This document shows positions 1-6,786 of a DNA stretch of 64,000 nucleotides, one piece after another (position 1 is the first letter of the stretch; every line of letters begins with the position of its first letter). Source of the stretch: CAYYYJ01 sp964631205 (GTDB lineage: Archaea > Aenigmatarchaeota > Aenigmatarchaeia > QMZP01 > JACQNV01); NCBI GenBank assembly GCA_964631205.1, contig CAZVWU010000004.1:1-64000 (forward strand), given 5' to 3'. Both the position numbers and the translations under genes were made by a program. A model generated the notes under the pieces. That model had not been told where the DNA came from. It searched no databases and saw only the letters and a list, made by a program, of their open reading frames with translations.

Positions 1-46
1 TGAATGGCATATAAATCAATTAGAAATAGAGCCAAGCTATTTAAGC

Positions 47-247
47 TCAAATCCCTCTCTTCTTGACCTGCTGCATCCTTGAAGCAATGTAGCCTGCAAG
101 AGAATTCCTGATCTTCTTGGATTTGATTGGCCTGACTTCGTTCAGGACGCTCTTGTTGTTTTCAAAATCCTCGCTGAACTTGTCCCCGTATTCCCTTATA
201 AGGTCTTCTGCAAGGTTTTTGACTGCAGAGGTCTTGACTGTTCCCAT
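47..247 (-). CDS. rps17e: 30S ribosomal protein S17e
   Basis: This 66-residue basic protein matches archaeal and eukaryotic S17e, a small-subunit ribosomal protein with no bacterial counterpart. The family pattern is visible: a V-K-T-S-A-V-K start, the S-E-D-F-E-N-N-K segment, then S-K-K-I-R-N-S-L-A-G-Y-I-A-S-R-M near the C-terminus. The length is normal for archaea. It reads leftwards and is the last complete gene at that edge of the window. A T/A-rich stretch with TATA character lies just upstream, between it and the next minus-strand gene, so it may have its own promoter. Confidence 0.93.
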   Translation of the reverse strand: MGTVKTSAVKNLAEDLIREYGDKFSEDFENNKSVLNEVRPIKSKKIRNSLAGYIASRMQQVKKRGI

Positions 248-284
248 AACCAGTACGTTATATTTGGATGCTATTTATTAATAT

Positions 285-803
285 CTAATAGAGCTCAGGG
301 CTCACATGCTTGGCAACAGCTAGCCTGACCAAGCTTTCATAGGCCCTTTTCCTGTCTATTGCACCTTTTGTAACAATGCCGATCGCGCCTTCCTGATGTT
401 TTGTATTGTTTCTTTTTGTCAGCTCGTCCATCGCCTTCCCTAATTCCATGCCTTTTCTAATTTTTTCAGCAGCAAAATCAGGAACATGGTAATGCAGACC
501 TCCGCCCAAGCTTACTTTACCATTATTATCAACAATAGCGCACCAGACAGTCCCCATCATCCCGTGCTCTGTTTCCTTTACCCCGCCTTCCAACCCGACT
601 CCAAAATCTGCGCCAGTGTTTTTCAACGCTTCCTTAGCCCTTGTTATTGCGCCGCTTGAAGTCTCCTCATCGCCTATAGGCTGGGCTGAAACATTTGAAT
701 TCACTTCAACAGCCAAAAACTCAGCTTCAGGAAAAGCTTCGATTAGGCCGTCCCTCACAGCCGCAAACTTCACAGGATTTTTTGAGCCTATTGCGATTTT
801 CAT
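285..803 (-). CDS. Inosine/xanthosine triphosphatase (YjjX/DUF84 family)
   Basis: This probable house-cleaning phosphatase hydrolyses non-canonical purine nucleotides such as ITP and XTP. The N-terminus M-K-I-A-I-G-S-K-N-P-V-K is the family nucleotide-binding start. It is followed by the S-A-Q-P-I-G-D-E-E-T segment and the acidic G-V-G-L-E-G-G-V motif near residue 70, as expected for DUF84 enzymes. At 172 residues it is the usual family size. Its start overlaps the stop of the upstream exonuclease-like gene by 4 nt, so the two are probably translationally coupled. Confidence 0.88.
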   Translation of the reverse strand: MKIAIGSKNPVKFAAVRDGLIEAFPEAEFLAVEVNSNVSAQPIGDEETSSGAITRAKEALKNTGADFGVGLEGGVKETEHGMMGTVWCAIVDNNGKVSLGGGLHYHVPDFAAEKIRKGMELGKAMDELTKRNNTKHQEGAIGIVTKGAIDRKRAYESLVRLAVAKHVSPELY

Positions 804-1525
804 AACTCAAATTTCAATAAAAGTGGAAGGTGATCTGAAACCACATCCCTCAGAACTTCAAAATTTATTACCTTAACATCTGGCGATACAATCATGTAAT
901 CTGCAAACTTATGCTCTTTTGTATACAATTTGCTTCGTGTAGATTTTATATTAAATTTTTTAATCAGGTTTGTCATCCCATCTTCGAGAATTGCTAAACT
1001 CTTGGTATCCGGAAGAAGGTTGAAATCCCCGCATAGAATTTTCGCCCCTGGATTATTTTGCATAATCTTTTTTATCTTGTCTGAGGCTTCTAGCCTGTCA
1101 GCATCATCTGATTTTGATTCAGGCCTCCAGATTCCGTGATAGTTAAAAAGAGTTAAATCCTTATCTTTTAAAGCAGGCTTTATGATTTGTAAATTCCGGG
1201 GGATTGTGCTCTTATCATCTTTTATCATCCTGTCTTTTTCCCCATATATGAAAACATCTTCTACTGCTGCTTTTAGATTTCCTTTTACAAAACAGCCTAA
1301 ACCAAAATTATCCTGACAAGGGGAAAAATAGCCTTTGAAGCCTGTAATTGTTGAGGCTATCTCAGAAAAAACATTCAATCTGGCCCCTTCATACACTGGT
1401 TTATAACCTTCATTAAAAACTTCCTGAAAACAGAAAATATCTGTGGTCTTATACTCCTGTTTTATAAAATTTATCAGCGGCTCGAAAACCTTGCCTCCCC
1501 ATATGTTCAAAGAAATTAGTTTCAT
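800..1525 (-). CDS. Endonuclease/exonuclease/phosphatase family protein
   Basis: This is a 241-residue member of the EEP superfamily (Mg-dependent phosphodiester hydrolases related to ExoIII and DNase I). Visible motifs are S-L-N-I-W-G-G at the N-terminus (the metal-site Asn), F-C-F-Q-E-V (catalytic Glu, about residue 35), C-G-D-F-N-L near residue 167, and S-D-H-L-P at the C-terminus (catalytic Asp-His). All core residues are present, so it should be active. The substrate cannot be deduced. It lies in a compact minus-strand run with the ITPase and a GNAT protein. Confidence 0.85.
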   Translation of the reverse strand: MKLISLNIWGGKVFEPLINFIKQEYKTTDIFCFQEVFNEGYKPVYEGARLNVFSEIASTITGFKGYFSPCQDNFGLGCFVKGNLKAAVEDVFIYGEKDRMIKDDKSTIPRNLQIIKPALKDKDLTLFNYHGIWRPESKSDDADRLEASDKIKKIMQNNPGAKILCGDFNLLPDTKSLAILEDGMTNLIKKFNIKSTRSKLYTKEHKFADYMIVSPDVKVINFEVLRDVVSDHLPLLLKFEL

Positions 1526-1528
1526 AAT

Positions 1529-2005
1529 CTATTTTCCCAATCTTTTCAAGGCCTCCTTCGCATCACCGCTTATCATAACGAGCTCTTTAATCTCCTGAAA
1601 TCCAAGTTTCTTATACCAGCTTAGAGGAAAATCGAAATTCCTGAATGTAAAAGCATCCCACTCAGTTACCTTATATTTCTCCAGACCTTTTCTAAGCAGC
1701 GCCTTAGTCAAGACTTTGCCTATCCCCTTATTCTGATATTCTGGATGGACAAAAATTTCCCCATCAAATAAATGGTTCCCATCCAACCAAGGCTTTATGC
1801 CTGCAACTAAAGCGCCTACGATCGCACCTTTATACTCCGCAACAAATGCCAAGTCTGGCTGATGTCTAAGCCAAAAATCCAGCAAATTATATGCTGCCTT
1901 TTTTGTCCACTTTTCGCCGACATCAAAAGCAGTATACACCTCAACGTAGATCTCTGCCAATCTATCTAAATCCTTTTTTTCCATCAACCGAACAGTAAGT
2001 TTCAT
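1529..2005 (-). CDS. GNAT family N-acetyltransferase
   Basis: This predicted acetyl-CoA-dependent N-acetyltransferase has about 158 residues. The fold signature is the central F-V-A-E-Y-K-G-A-I-V-G strand. It is followed by E-I-F-V-H-P-E-Y-Q-N-K-G-I-G-K, the acetyl-CoA pyrophosphate-binding Q/R-x-x-G-x-G/A loop. The late segment W-Y-K-K-L-G-F also fits. I prefer the ATG at 2005; a TTG four codons upstream is possible but would overlap the preceding gene. The acceptor is unknown. Confidence 0.85.
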   Translation of the reverse strand: MKLTVRLMEKKDLDRLAEIYVEVYTAFDVGEKWTKKAAYNLLDFWLRHQPDLAFVAEYKGAIVGALVAGIKPWLDGNHLFDGEIFVHPEYQNKGIGKVLTKALLRKGLEKYKVTEWDAFTFRNFDFPLSWYKKLGFQEIKELVMISGDAKEALKRLGK

Positions 2006-2010
2006 ACCAC

Positions 2011-2304
2011 TTACCAATCCAAAACATCCCCCAACAATTTATCAACTTCTTCAACCTTAACCTCAGTAAAAATTTTCTGCTCAGGATAGACTGTGATAGT
2101 CGTGCCGACAGGATTGCAGAATCCCTGGCATTTGGTTTTTGTTACCCAGACCCTTGAGGTCAAGCCATTCGACATCACAAAAGATTTTATTTTCTGGAAG
2201 ACATGGATGCCGCCCACCTTGTTGCAGCAGTCCTTTCCTTCTTCGCGTTCATTCACACAAACAAAAATGTGCTTTTCAGGCAAAGGGTTTTTAATCTCTT
2301 TCAT
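2011..2304 (-). CDS. Thioredoxin-like [2Fe-2S] ferredoxin
   Basis: This 97-residue protein resembles the thioredoxin-fold (2Fe-2S) ferredoxins related to NuoE. The pattern is H-I-F-V-C-V-N, then D-C-C-N-K-V-G-G, then T-K-C-Q-G-F-C-N-P-V-G, giving cysteines placed to bind a [2Fe-2S] cluster. It probably transfers electrons, but the partner is unknown. Its start overlaps the stop of the MFS gene upstream by 4 nt (ATGA), indicating one transcript. Confidence 0.8.
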   Translation of the reverse strand: MKEIKNPLPEKHIFVCVNEREEGKDCCNKVGGIHVFQKIKSFVMSNGLTSRVWVTKTKCQGFCNPVGTTITVYPEQKIFTEVKVEEVDKLLGDVLDW

Positions 2305-3422
2305 AACCTCCTTGATAATATAAACAGGCTTATTAGTGCAATTATAGATCCCACCAAAGAAATATGAAGTGTTACAATTTCTTTAAAAATGCTGATGGAT
2401 ATGAAGGCGCTCAAAACACCGAGGCTGTTAACCAATGTAAATGAGGCTGCAACTGTTTCAGAATCTTTTGCTGACAAATCTTTCAATAAATTCAATGAAA
2501 CAGGGAAAGCGGTTGAAGTGTAAATGGACATCAATGCAATGGAGGCCAGTGATACAAATAGGCCTAACTGCAAAATAAATCCTAGCAGACCTATTAAAGC
2601 AGACAAAAGAGCCACTATCAATATTGATTCTTTTTTAGCCCTCTTGGTAAGCAGGCCCAGCGGATATGCAAATAAAAACATCGTAAGGAACAATATTATG
2701 CCAACCACACCGACATACGTAATGCCAAAGCTTTGCTTCACAACCAAACCCACTGATGTGGATAATTGTGCCCAAAGGAAAAAGGTAAGGAATGCTGGAA
2801 GGACAAGAAGCATCACAGATTTGGTTTTGAAGATTGAAAGGACATCCGAAAAAGACCTTGATTTCACATCTATTTTAGCGTCTTTTATCGCAAAGAAAGG
2901 GAGCAAGCCAGCCAAAGAGAAGGCGCCTAATAATATAAAAATTAATTGGACTTCAATTAGATTAACCAAGATGGTTGCAATGGCAAGGCCTGCCAAATTA
3001 CCCATCATGAAGACTGCTGTCTGGAAACCAAGAGCCTGGCCCCTATCCTTTGTGCTCACTATCCTTATTATATATGAGCCTATATTGGTCCATATCATGG
3101 AAGCTCCAACACCTATCAAAAACGAAAACAAATAAAGCAGATATTCGTTCTTGAAGTATATAGACAGAATATACAATCCGTAAGACAGGCCTGAAAGCAA
3201 AAACGTCTTCCTTGAGCCAAGCCGTGATATTATTTTAGGTGAAAATTGGGAGCTAATAGTAAATGAGAGATAAAGTATAATCAGCGAGACTAGAGCCAAC
3301 CTCTCGCTTCCAGATTCGCTGAATGCTGGCAGAATAAATTGCTGCGCCGCGCCAAAGCCCATGAATATCAAAGCAAAGCCCACCGATGCAAGTATAAGAT
3401 CTTTGTTTTTTGCTATTTTCAT
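2301..3422 (-). CDS. MFS family transporter
   Basis: This 373-residue, strongly hydrophobic protein has about 11-12 predicted membrane helices arranged as two halves, typical of the major facilitator superfamily. The loop between helices 2 and 3 carries P-K-I-I-S-R-L-G-S-R-K, a variant of the MFS motif A (G-x-x-x-D-R/K-x-G-R-K). A second copy is seen in the C-terminal half (G-L-L-T-K-R-A-K-K). The substrate cannot be predicted. It begins 6 nt downstream of the endA stop and heads the ferredoxin-GNAT-EEP-ITPase run. Confidence 0.85.
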   Translation of the reverse strand: MKIAKNKDLILASVGFALIFMGFGAAQQFILPAFSESGSERLALVSLIILYLSFTISSQFSPKIISRLGSRKTFLLSGLSYGLYILSIYFKNEYLLYLFSFLIGVGASMIWTNIGSYIIRIVSTKDRGQALGFQTAVFMMGNLAGLAIATILVNLIEVQLIFILLGAFSLAGLLPFFAIKDAKIDVKSRSFSDVLSIFKTKSVMLLVLPAFLTFFLWAQLSTSVGLVVKQSFGITYVGVVGIILFLTMFLFAYPLGLLTKRAKKESILIVALLSALIGLLGFILQLGLFVSLASIALMSIYTSTAFPVSLNLLKDLSAKDSETVAASFTLVNSLGVLSAFISISIFKEIVTLHISLVGSIIALISLFILSRRL

Positions 3423-3428
3423 AACTAA

Positions 3429-3980
3429 CTATAAAAGCTGCCTTGTTATCTCGTAATAGGTGATGTCATTTTCGTTATCAACAATAGCCCACAGCATGGT
3501 GGCGCGGATAGAATGGGCAAGCCTCACAGCCCTTGATAATTCCTGGAAACTGCAAGTGTAATCTTCAGGCACGCAATAAACAATCCACCTTGTGTGTTCA
3601 GTCGGAGCTTTCGGCCCCCTTTTAACAAGCACGCCTCTTTTATAAACACGGAAATCGCAGCCGAACTTGAAGCCCGTTTTTACAACAAGGCCTCTGCCCC
3701 TAAGGTCTCTATATACAATATACCTTTCGTGCAGGCGTTTGTCTAAGTTCAAGCCATATTCGATCAATTTTTTTGGGATAAATTTCGTCTTGCCTTTTTT
3801 TACAATTATTTTATTTTTTTCAACCAAATACACAGCTTCAACAAGCGAAAGCTCCAGCCTATCCTCTACGCGTTTCCCATAACTTCTCTGCTCAAGCTCC
3901 TCGAAGCCCTTTGGAACAATTACTTTGTTTTCCAGGAGTGTGGCTTCAGGGGCTTTTCTAATCTCTCTTTCAGCTTCCAT
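3429..3980 (-). CDS. endA: tRNA-splicing endonuclease EndA lacking the catalytic lysine
   Basis: This 183-residue protein aligns throughout with archaeal EndA (Methanocaldococcus jannaschii, 179 residues), which cleaves bulge-helix-bulge introns. Catalytic Tyr (F-R-V-Y, Y113; Mj Y115) and His (T-E-H-T, H129; Mj H125) are present. The catalytic Lys (Mj K156 in A-H-S-V-R-K-K) is replaced: here the segment reads A-H-S-I-R-A-T, with Ala160. The loop just before H129 is about six residues longer than in Mj and rich in Lys/Arg/Pro. Loops of this kind broaden substrate range in crenarchaeal and ARMAN enzymes. It may be a slow or altered nuclease, or the structural subunit of a heteromer. It is divergent to intron-rich tRNA-Asn and tRNA-Phe. 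Confidence 0.9.
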   Translation of the reverse strand: MEAEREIRKAPEATLLENKVIVPKGFEELEQRSYGKRVEDRLELSLVEAVYLVEKNKIIVKKGKTKFIPKKLIEYGLNLDKRLHERYIVYRDLRGRGLVVKTGFKFGCDFRVYKRGVLVKRGPKAPTEHTRWIVYCVPEDYTCSFQELSRAVRLAHSIRATMLWAIVDNENDITYYEITRQLL

Positions 3981-4003
3981 AAATTTCTAGTGTACTTCTT
4001 TTT

Positions 4004-4084
4004 AGTGCAGGTTTTTGCCGCGGCAAAAAAGTGCCTCCGTTCCGGTTTTCTAGTGCAGGTCTTTTGCATCAACAAAAGAAGTGC
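4004..4084 (-). repeat. Two tandem hairpin modules in the endA leader
   Basis: There are two similar modules of about 30 nt. On the + strand each has the form AGTGC-AGGT-hairpin-AGTGC. The first hairpin is the perfect palindrome TTTTTGCCGCGGCAAAAA (4012-4029). The second is CTTTTG-CATCAA-CAAAAG (4061-4078). The AGTGC flanks (4004, 4030, 4052, 4080) are direct repeats like short target duplications. They lie between the endA start and the likely TATA box, so they would be in the endA 5' leader. Confidence 0.6.
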
Positions 4085-4099
4085 TATTAAATATATAGT
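4085..4099. promoter_or_regulatory. Probable bidirectional TATA element (endA / tRNA-Asn)
   Basis: The stretch ATTAAATATATAGTA is the only strong TATA-like sequence between the divergent endA and tRNA-Asn genes. It lies about 35-45 nt upstream of the tRNA 5' end and about 105 nt upstream of the endA ATG. Confidence 0.45.
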
Positions 4100-4148
4100 A
4101 TCTAAATGTATAGATAACTTGCTTAAAAACAAGCCTCGATAGCTCAGT

Positions 4149-4203
4149 GCGCTTTTTCCAAGCATAAATCAAAAAAAGCGCACCCGGAAAAAGACGAGCA
4201 ACA
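4149..4203 (+). other. D-loop intron of tRNA-Asn
   Basis: About 55 nt inserted between D-loop positions 16 and 18 (AGT | GGTA). It contains CTTTTTCC (4152-4159), which can pair with GGAAAAAG (4186-4193). A GAGC copy (4196-4199) could compete for the D-stem GCTC. A clear bulge-helix-bulge was not found by eye. Confidence 0.75.
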
Positions 4204-4244
4204 GGTAGAGCAACCGACTGTTAATCGGTAGGTCGGAGGTTCGA

Positions 4245-4383
4245 GTATCAGCCCTTCTTTCCCGAAAGAAGGTTTGAGATCCTGTCTCTTGGGGTGTCTT
4301 GTGACAGGAGACATCTCTGCACCTATGCAAAGAGAGATGCAGATCCCAAGAAAGGGATTTACCAAATTCAATTGGTATCGATA
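4245..4383 (+). other. T-loop intron of tRNA-Asn carrying the dispersed hairpin element
   Basis: About 139 nt follow TTCGA in the T loop (near position 59). It opens with CCTTCTTTCCCGAAAGAAGG (4252-4271), then TTTGAGATCC, two further stem-loops (TGTCTC/GAGACA; CATCTCT/AGAGAGATG) and AAGAAAGGGATTTACC. The first and last parts match the element at 55471-55530; the two middle stem-loops look like a later insertion into it. Confidence 0.75.
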
Positions 4384-4426
4384 TTCCTCCTCGAGGCGTA
4401 GAGGGTGTAGCTCAGTGGGAGAGCAC

Positions 4427-4455
4427 ATATAAAATAAAAATATTTTGTAGCTTTA
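4427..4455 (+). other. tRNA-Phe intron 1 (anticodon stem, 27/28)
   Basis: A 29-nt A/T-rich insert sits in the 5' strand of the anticodon stem. One nt of boundary ambiguity exists because A occurs at both ends. It contains a small hairpin AAAATA/TATTTT. Confidence 0.7.
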
Positions 4456-4465
4456 ACGGCTGAAG

Positions 4466-4479
4466 TCTATTGAGCTGGA
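4466..4479 (+). other. tRNA-Phe intron 2 (canonical 37/38)
   Basis: This 14-nt insert lies directly after G37, the canonical archaeal intron position. It is very short for an archaeal tRNA intron. Confidence 0.7.
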
Positions 4480-4485
4480 ACCGTG

Positions 4486-4516
4486 GAAAGTCGCATAGGA
4501 ATATGCGATTTATTGA
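4486..4516 (+). other. tRNA-Phe intron 3 (variable loop, 43/44)
   Basis: This 31-nt insert lies between the anticodon stem and the variable loop. It contains the hairpin TCGCATA-GGAA-TATGCGA with a GGAA loop. The boundary may shift by 1 nt. Confidence 0.7.
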
Positions 4517-4555
4517 GTGTCGGGTGTTCGATCCACCCCACCCTCACTTATTTTT

Positions 4556-5257
4556 ATGAACATTATTGAAACAATCCACCAAGAGCTAAAACAAAATATA
4601 GACCAAAAATACAAACAATCTGAAGCCCGCTTATTCAAGGAAAGCAGGAAAGTTTATGGCGTAAGCACGCCTATAGTAAGAAATATAGGCAAAAAATATT
4701 GGAAGGAAATAAAAAATAAAAACAAGGAAAATGTTTTCAGATTGTCCGAAGAGCTACTCTCTTCAGGATACCATGAGCCTCTTATTATCGCTTTCCAATG
4801 GGCTTCAACTTGCAGAAAACAATATGAAAAATCTGATTTTGGGATTTTTGAAAAATGGCTGGGAAAATATGTCAATAACTGGTCTTCTTGCGACGATTTT
4901 TGCGGAGGCCCTTTAGGTAGCCTAGTTTCAGATTTCCCAGAACTTCTGCCGCAAGTTTTCCAGTGGACAAAAAGCAAAAATAGATGGATAAGAAGGGCTT
5001 CTTCTGTCTGTTTGATCTATTCTTTGAGAAGAGGAAAATGTTTGGAGGAAGCCTTCAAAACAGCCGACAACCTGCTTTTGGACCAAGATGATCTTGTTCA
5101 GAAAGGGTATGGCTGGATGCTGAAAGAGGCTTCCAATAAATTCCAGAAAGAAGTTTTTGAATATGTGATGAGAAATAAAAAGAATATGACAAGGATAGCT
5201 TTGAGATATGCGATTGAAAAACTCCCTGATGGTATGAAAAAACAGGCTATGTGTTAG
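4556..5257 (+). CDS. DNA alkylation repair protein (AlkD family)
   Basis: This is a 233-residue all-helical HEAT-like-repeat protein of the AlkC/AlkD DNA glycosylase family, which removes bulky or cationic alkylated bases without base flipping. Family features are the K-V-Y-G-V-S-T-P start region, W-V/A-S-x-D segments such as N-N-W-S-S-C-D-D-F-C-G, and R-R-A-S-S-V near residue 145. The late K-G-Y-G-W-M-L-K-E-A run is typical. The ATG at 4556 is chosen; an upstream GTG lies inside tRNA-Phe and is unlikely. It begins 10 nt after tRNA-Phe. Confidence 0.85.
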   Translation: MNIIETIHQELKQNIDQKYKQSEARLFKESRKVYGVSTPIVRNIGKKYWKEIKNKNKENVFRLSEELLSSGYHEPLIIAFQWASTCRKQYEKSDFGIFEKWLGKYVNNWSSCDDFCGGPLGSLVSDFPELLPQVFQWTKSKNRWIRRASSVCLIYSLRRGKCLEEAFKTADNLLLDQDDLVQKGYGWMLKEASNKFQKEVFEYVMRNKKNMTRIALRYAIEKLPDGMKKQAMC

Positions 5258-5320
5258 GCAATTATAGCTGCAGTTTATTTGCCTATTTAAATTAAGTCTC
5301 TAATTTTATGAAGAGAAAAC

Positions 5321-6394
5321 ATGGAAGAAAACATAATAAAATATCTTGAAGAAAACAAGTCTGTCATAGACGAAGCGATAAAGAAATATTTGCCTGAAAA
5401 AATGAGCAAAGAGAAACTTGAATGGATTTTCGGGAAGCCAAGGTATGCTTATGATCCCGATGCAATACAGAAAGCGCTTGTTGACCCTGTGTGGGATCTC
5501 CTTAATAGAGGCGGCAAGAGGTGGAGGCCTGCCCTTTTATTGATGATTGCTGAAGCTGTTGGCGGGAATTTAGAAAAAATAAAGGATTTTGTTGTGATTT
5601 CTGAGCTGGTGCATAACGGATCGCTGATTGTTGATGATATAGAGGACCGGTCAGAGATGAGGAGAGGCCAGCCATGTCTTCATATAAAATATGGGGTCGA
5701 TGTTGCAGTAAATGCCGGTAATTTTATTTATTTCCTGCCTGCACTTTCTTTTATAAAAAATAGGGATAATTTTGGGGAAAAAATTCTTCTGAGGGCGTGG
5801 GAAGCGTATGCGCAGGAGCTGATAAACATACATTCAGGGCAGGGAATGGATATTATCTGGCATAATGGGAAATCTGCTGCAGACAACCTGACAGAGCAGC
5901 AATATCTCCAAATGTGCGCATATAAGACCGGCACCCTAGCAAGGCTATCTGCAAGATTGGCTGTCATCCTTTCAGGCGGATCAGAAGAGACAGAAAAAAC
6001 AATGGGGAAATTCGCGGAATCTATAGGGATAGCGTTCCAGATACAGGACGATATACTAAGCGCCGCTGGAAAGGAATTTCAGGAGAAAAAAGGTTTTGGG
6101 GATGACATAACAGAGGGGAAGAGAACGCTTATTGTTATCTATACATTGCAGAAGGCGAATAAAGAAGATAAGGATATGCTGATAAAAATATTAAATAACC
6201 ACACAACAGATAGAAAAGAGATCGAGCAGGCCCTAAACATTTTACAGAAATACCGGGCTATAGACTACTCCAAGGAGCTTGCCAAAAAAATAATAAAGGA
6301 ATCTTGGGACGAGGTTGACAAGGTCTTGAAAGATTCGCCTTCAAAAGAAAGGCTTAAGCAGTTCGCAGACTACCTTATACAAAGGGAAATGTGA
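5321..6394 (+). CDS. Polyprenyl (geranylgeranyl-type) diphosphate synthase
   Basis: This 357-residue trans-prenyltransferase condenses isopentenyl diphosphate with an allylic diphosphate to build the chains of archaeal lipids. It shows G-G-K-R-W-R-P near residue 65, the first aspartate-rich motif D-D-I-E-D followed by R-R-G (about residues 104-115), and the second motif Q-I-Q-D-D-I (about residue 242). An N-terminal extension of about 50 residues precedes the catalytic core. Product length cannot be read with confidence. A conserved-type hairpin element follows before the next gene. Confidence 0.9.
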   Translation: MEENIIKYLEENKSVIDEAIKKYLPEKMSKEKLEWIFGKPRYAYDPDAIQKALVDPVWDLLNRGGKRWRPALLLMIAEAVGGNLEKIKDFVVISELVHNGSLIVDDIEDRSEMRRGQPCLHIKYGVDVAVNAGNFIYFLPALSFIKNRDNFGEKILLRAWEAYAQELINIHSGQGMDIIWHNGKSAADNLTEQQYLQMCAYKTGTLARLSARLAVILSGGSEETEKTMGKFAESIGIAFQIQDDILSAAGKEFQEKKGFGDDITEGKRTLIVIYTLQKANKEDKDMLIKILNNHTTDRKEIEQALNILQKYRAIDYSKELAKKIIKESWDEVDKVLKDSPSKERLKQFADYLIQREM

Positions 6395-6403
6395 GCAGCT
6401 AAA

Positions 6404-6466
6404 AATGGATGACACTGATTGATGGTTCGCAGTTGCCAACGTCCAGCTGAGTTCAGTGTCCATCTA
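6404..6466 (+). other. Structured intergenic RNA element, copy 1
   Basis: ATGGAT-GACACTGA (6411-6418) pairs with TCAGTGTC (6453-6460), followed by CATCT. An inner CAGCTGA lies in the loop. Flank pattern GGAT-GA...TC-CATCT matches copies at 14515, 15117, 43077 and 57452, but this copy has a longer loop and different loop sequence. Confidence 0.5.
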
Positions 6467-6491
6467 AATCCATAATTTATTGGGCAATGTT

Positions 6492-6785
6492 ATGTACAAA
6501 ATAGGAAATGGCTTTATAGAATTTGTGGCATCTATCCTCATTTTTGTATCTATGAAAATTCATCTGGATTTTTGGCTCGCAGCCTCTTTTGGAATAGCAT
6601 TGGCTCTTTTTGGGATATATTCAGGGACACAGAAAAGGATAGTCACTACTGCCGTCGAGCTGGTGTCGGGAAGCGTGCTATTATTGCACATAATTAATGT
6701 TGGCCATCCTATAGTGTCTATCCCTGCAGGCGTGCTATTGTTCATACTTTCTATAACCAAGATACTTCCGGGGTTGCTTGAGTAG
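6492..6785 (+). CDS. Small membrane protein, unknown function
   Basis: About 97 residues with three to four predicted membrane helices (around 10-25, 30-48, 55-75 and 80-95), little charge and no recognised motif. The ATG at 6492 is preferred to a TTG at 6480. It overlaps the beginning of the DUF357 gene region closely (stop at 6785, next ATG at 6787). It therefore belongs to a run of small genes: membrane protein, DUF357 protein, and two more membrane proteins. Function unknown. Confidence 0.75.
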   Translation: MYKIGNGFIEFVASILIFVSMKIHLDFWLAASFGIALALFGIYSGTQKRIVTTAVELVSGSVLLLHIINVGHPIVSIPAGVLLFILSITKILPGLLE

Positions 6786-6786
6786 T

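Larger units (their letters stand above)
4133..4398 (+). tRNA. tRNA-Asn (GTT) with D-loop and T-loop insertions
   Basis: The exons rebuild a perfect 72-nt tRNA. Acceptor is GCCTCGA (4133-4139) with TCGAGGC (4391-4397) and discriminator G (4398). The D stem is GCTC/GAGC (4142-4145, 4208-4211). The anticodon arm is ACCGA-CTGTTAA-TCGGT (4213-4229) with GTT at 4220-4222 and A37. The T stem is GGAGG/CCTCC (4235-4239, 4386-4390) with TTCGA at 4240. The anticodon loop has no intron; instead the D loop is interrupted by about 55 nt and the T loop by about 139 nt. Discriminator G and A37 fit tRNA-Asn. Two nt separate it from tRNA-Phe, so they are probably co-transcribed. Exact splice points are uncertain by 1-2 nt. 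Confidence 0.88.
4401..4546 (+). tRNA. tRNA-Phe (GAA) with three introns
   Basis: Acceptor GAGGGTG (4401-4407) pairs with CACCCTC (4539-4545); discriminator is A (4546). The D arm is GCTC-AGTGGGA-GAGC. The T arm is GGGTG-TTCGATC-CACCC (4522-4538). Removing three inserts joins C27 to A-C-G-G, giving the anticodon arm CACGG-CTGAAGA-CCGTG. This has a perfect 5-bp stem, U33, anticodon GAA (4462-4464) and the G37 that is invariant in tRNA-Phe, followed by variable loop GTGTC. The spliced length is exactly 72 nt. Three introns in one tRNA are known mainly from Thermoproteales. No simpler fold of the interrupted sequence gave a normal anticodon arm. Confidence 0.85.

Noticed and set aside
2524..3135. 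Long plus-strand frame of 203 codons opposite the MFS gene
   Set aside because: It is an antisense shadow of a clear transporter gene, with no recognisable protein features.
3920..4165. Reading frame of 81 codons overlapping endA and its leader on the minus strand
   Set aside because: It spans the hairpin modules and TATA element, is frame-shifted against endA and has no protein-like character.
4144..4428. Reading frame across tRNA-Asn on the minus strand
   Set aside because: It is antisense to the tRNA gene and its introns; sequence is explained by the RNA.
4420..4546. Reading tRNA-Phe as a type II tRNA (CATAT/ATATG stem) or as tRNA with anticodon CGG in GCTTT-AACGGCT-GAAGT
   Set aside because: Both readings lack U33 and leave implausible variable regions; the three-intron solution gives perfect stems, U33, G37 and 72 nt.
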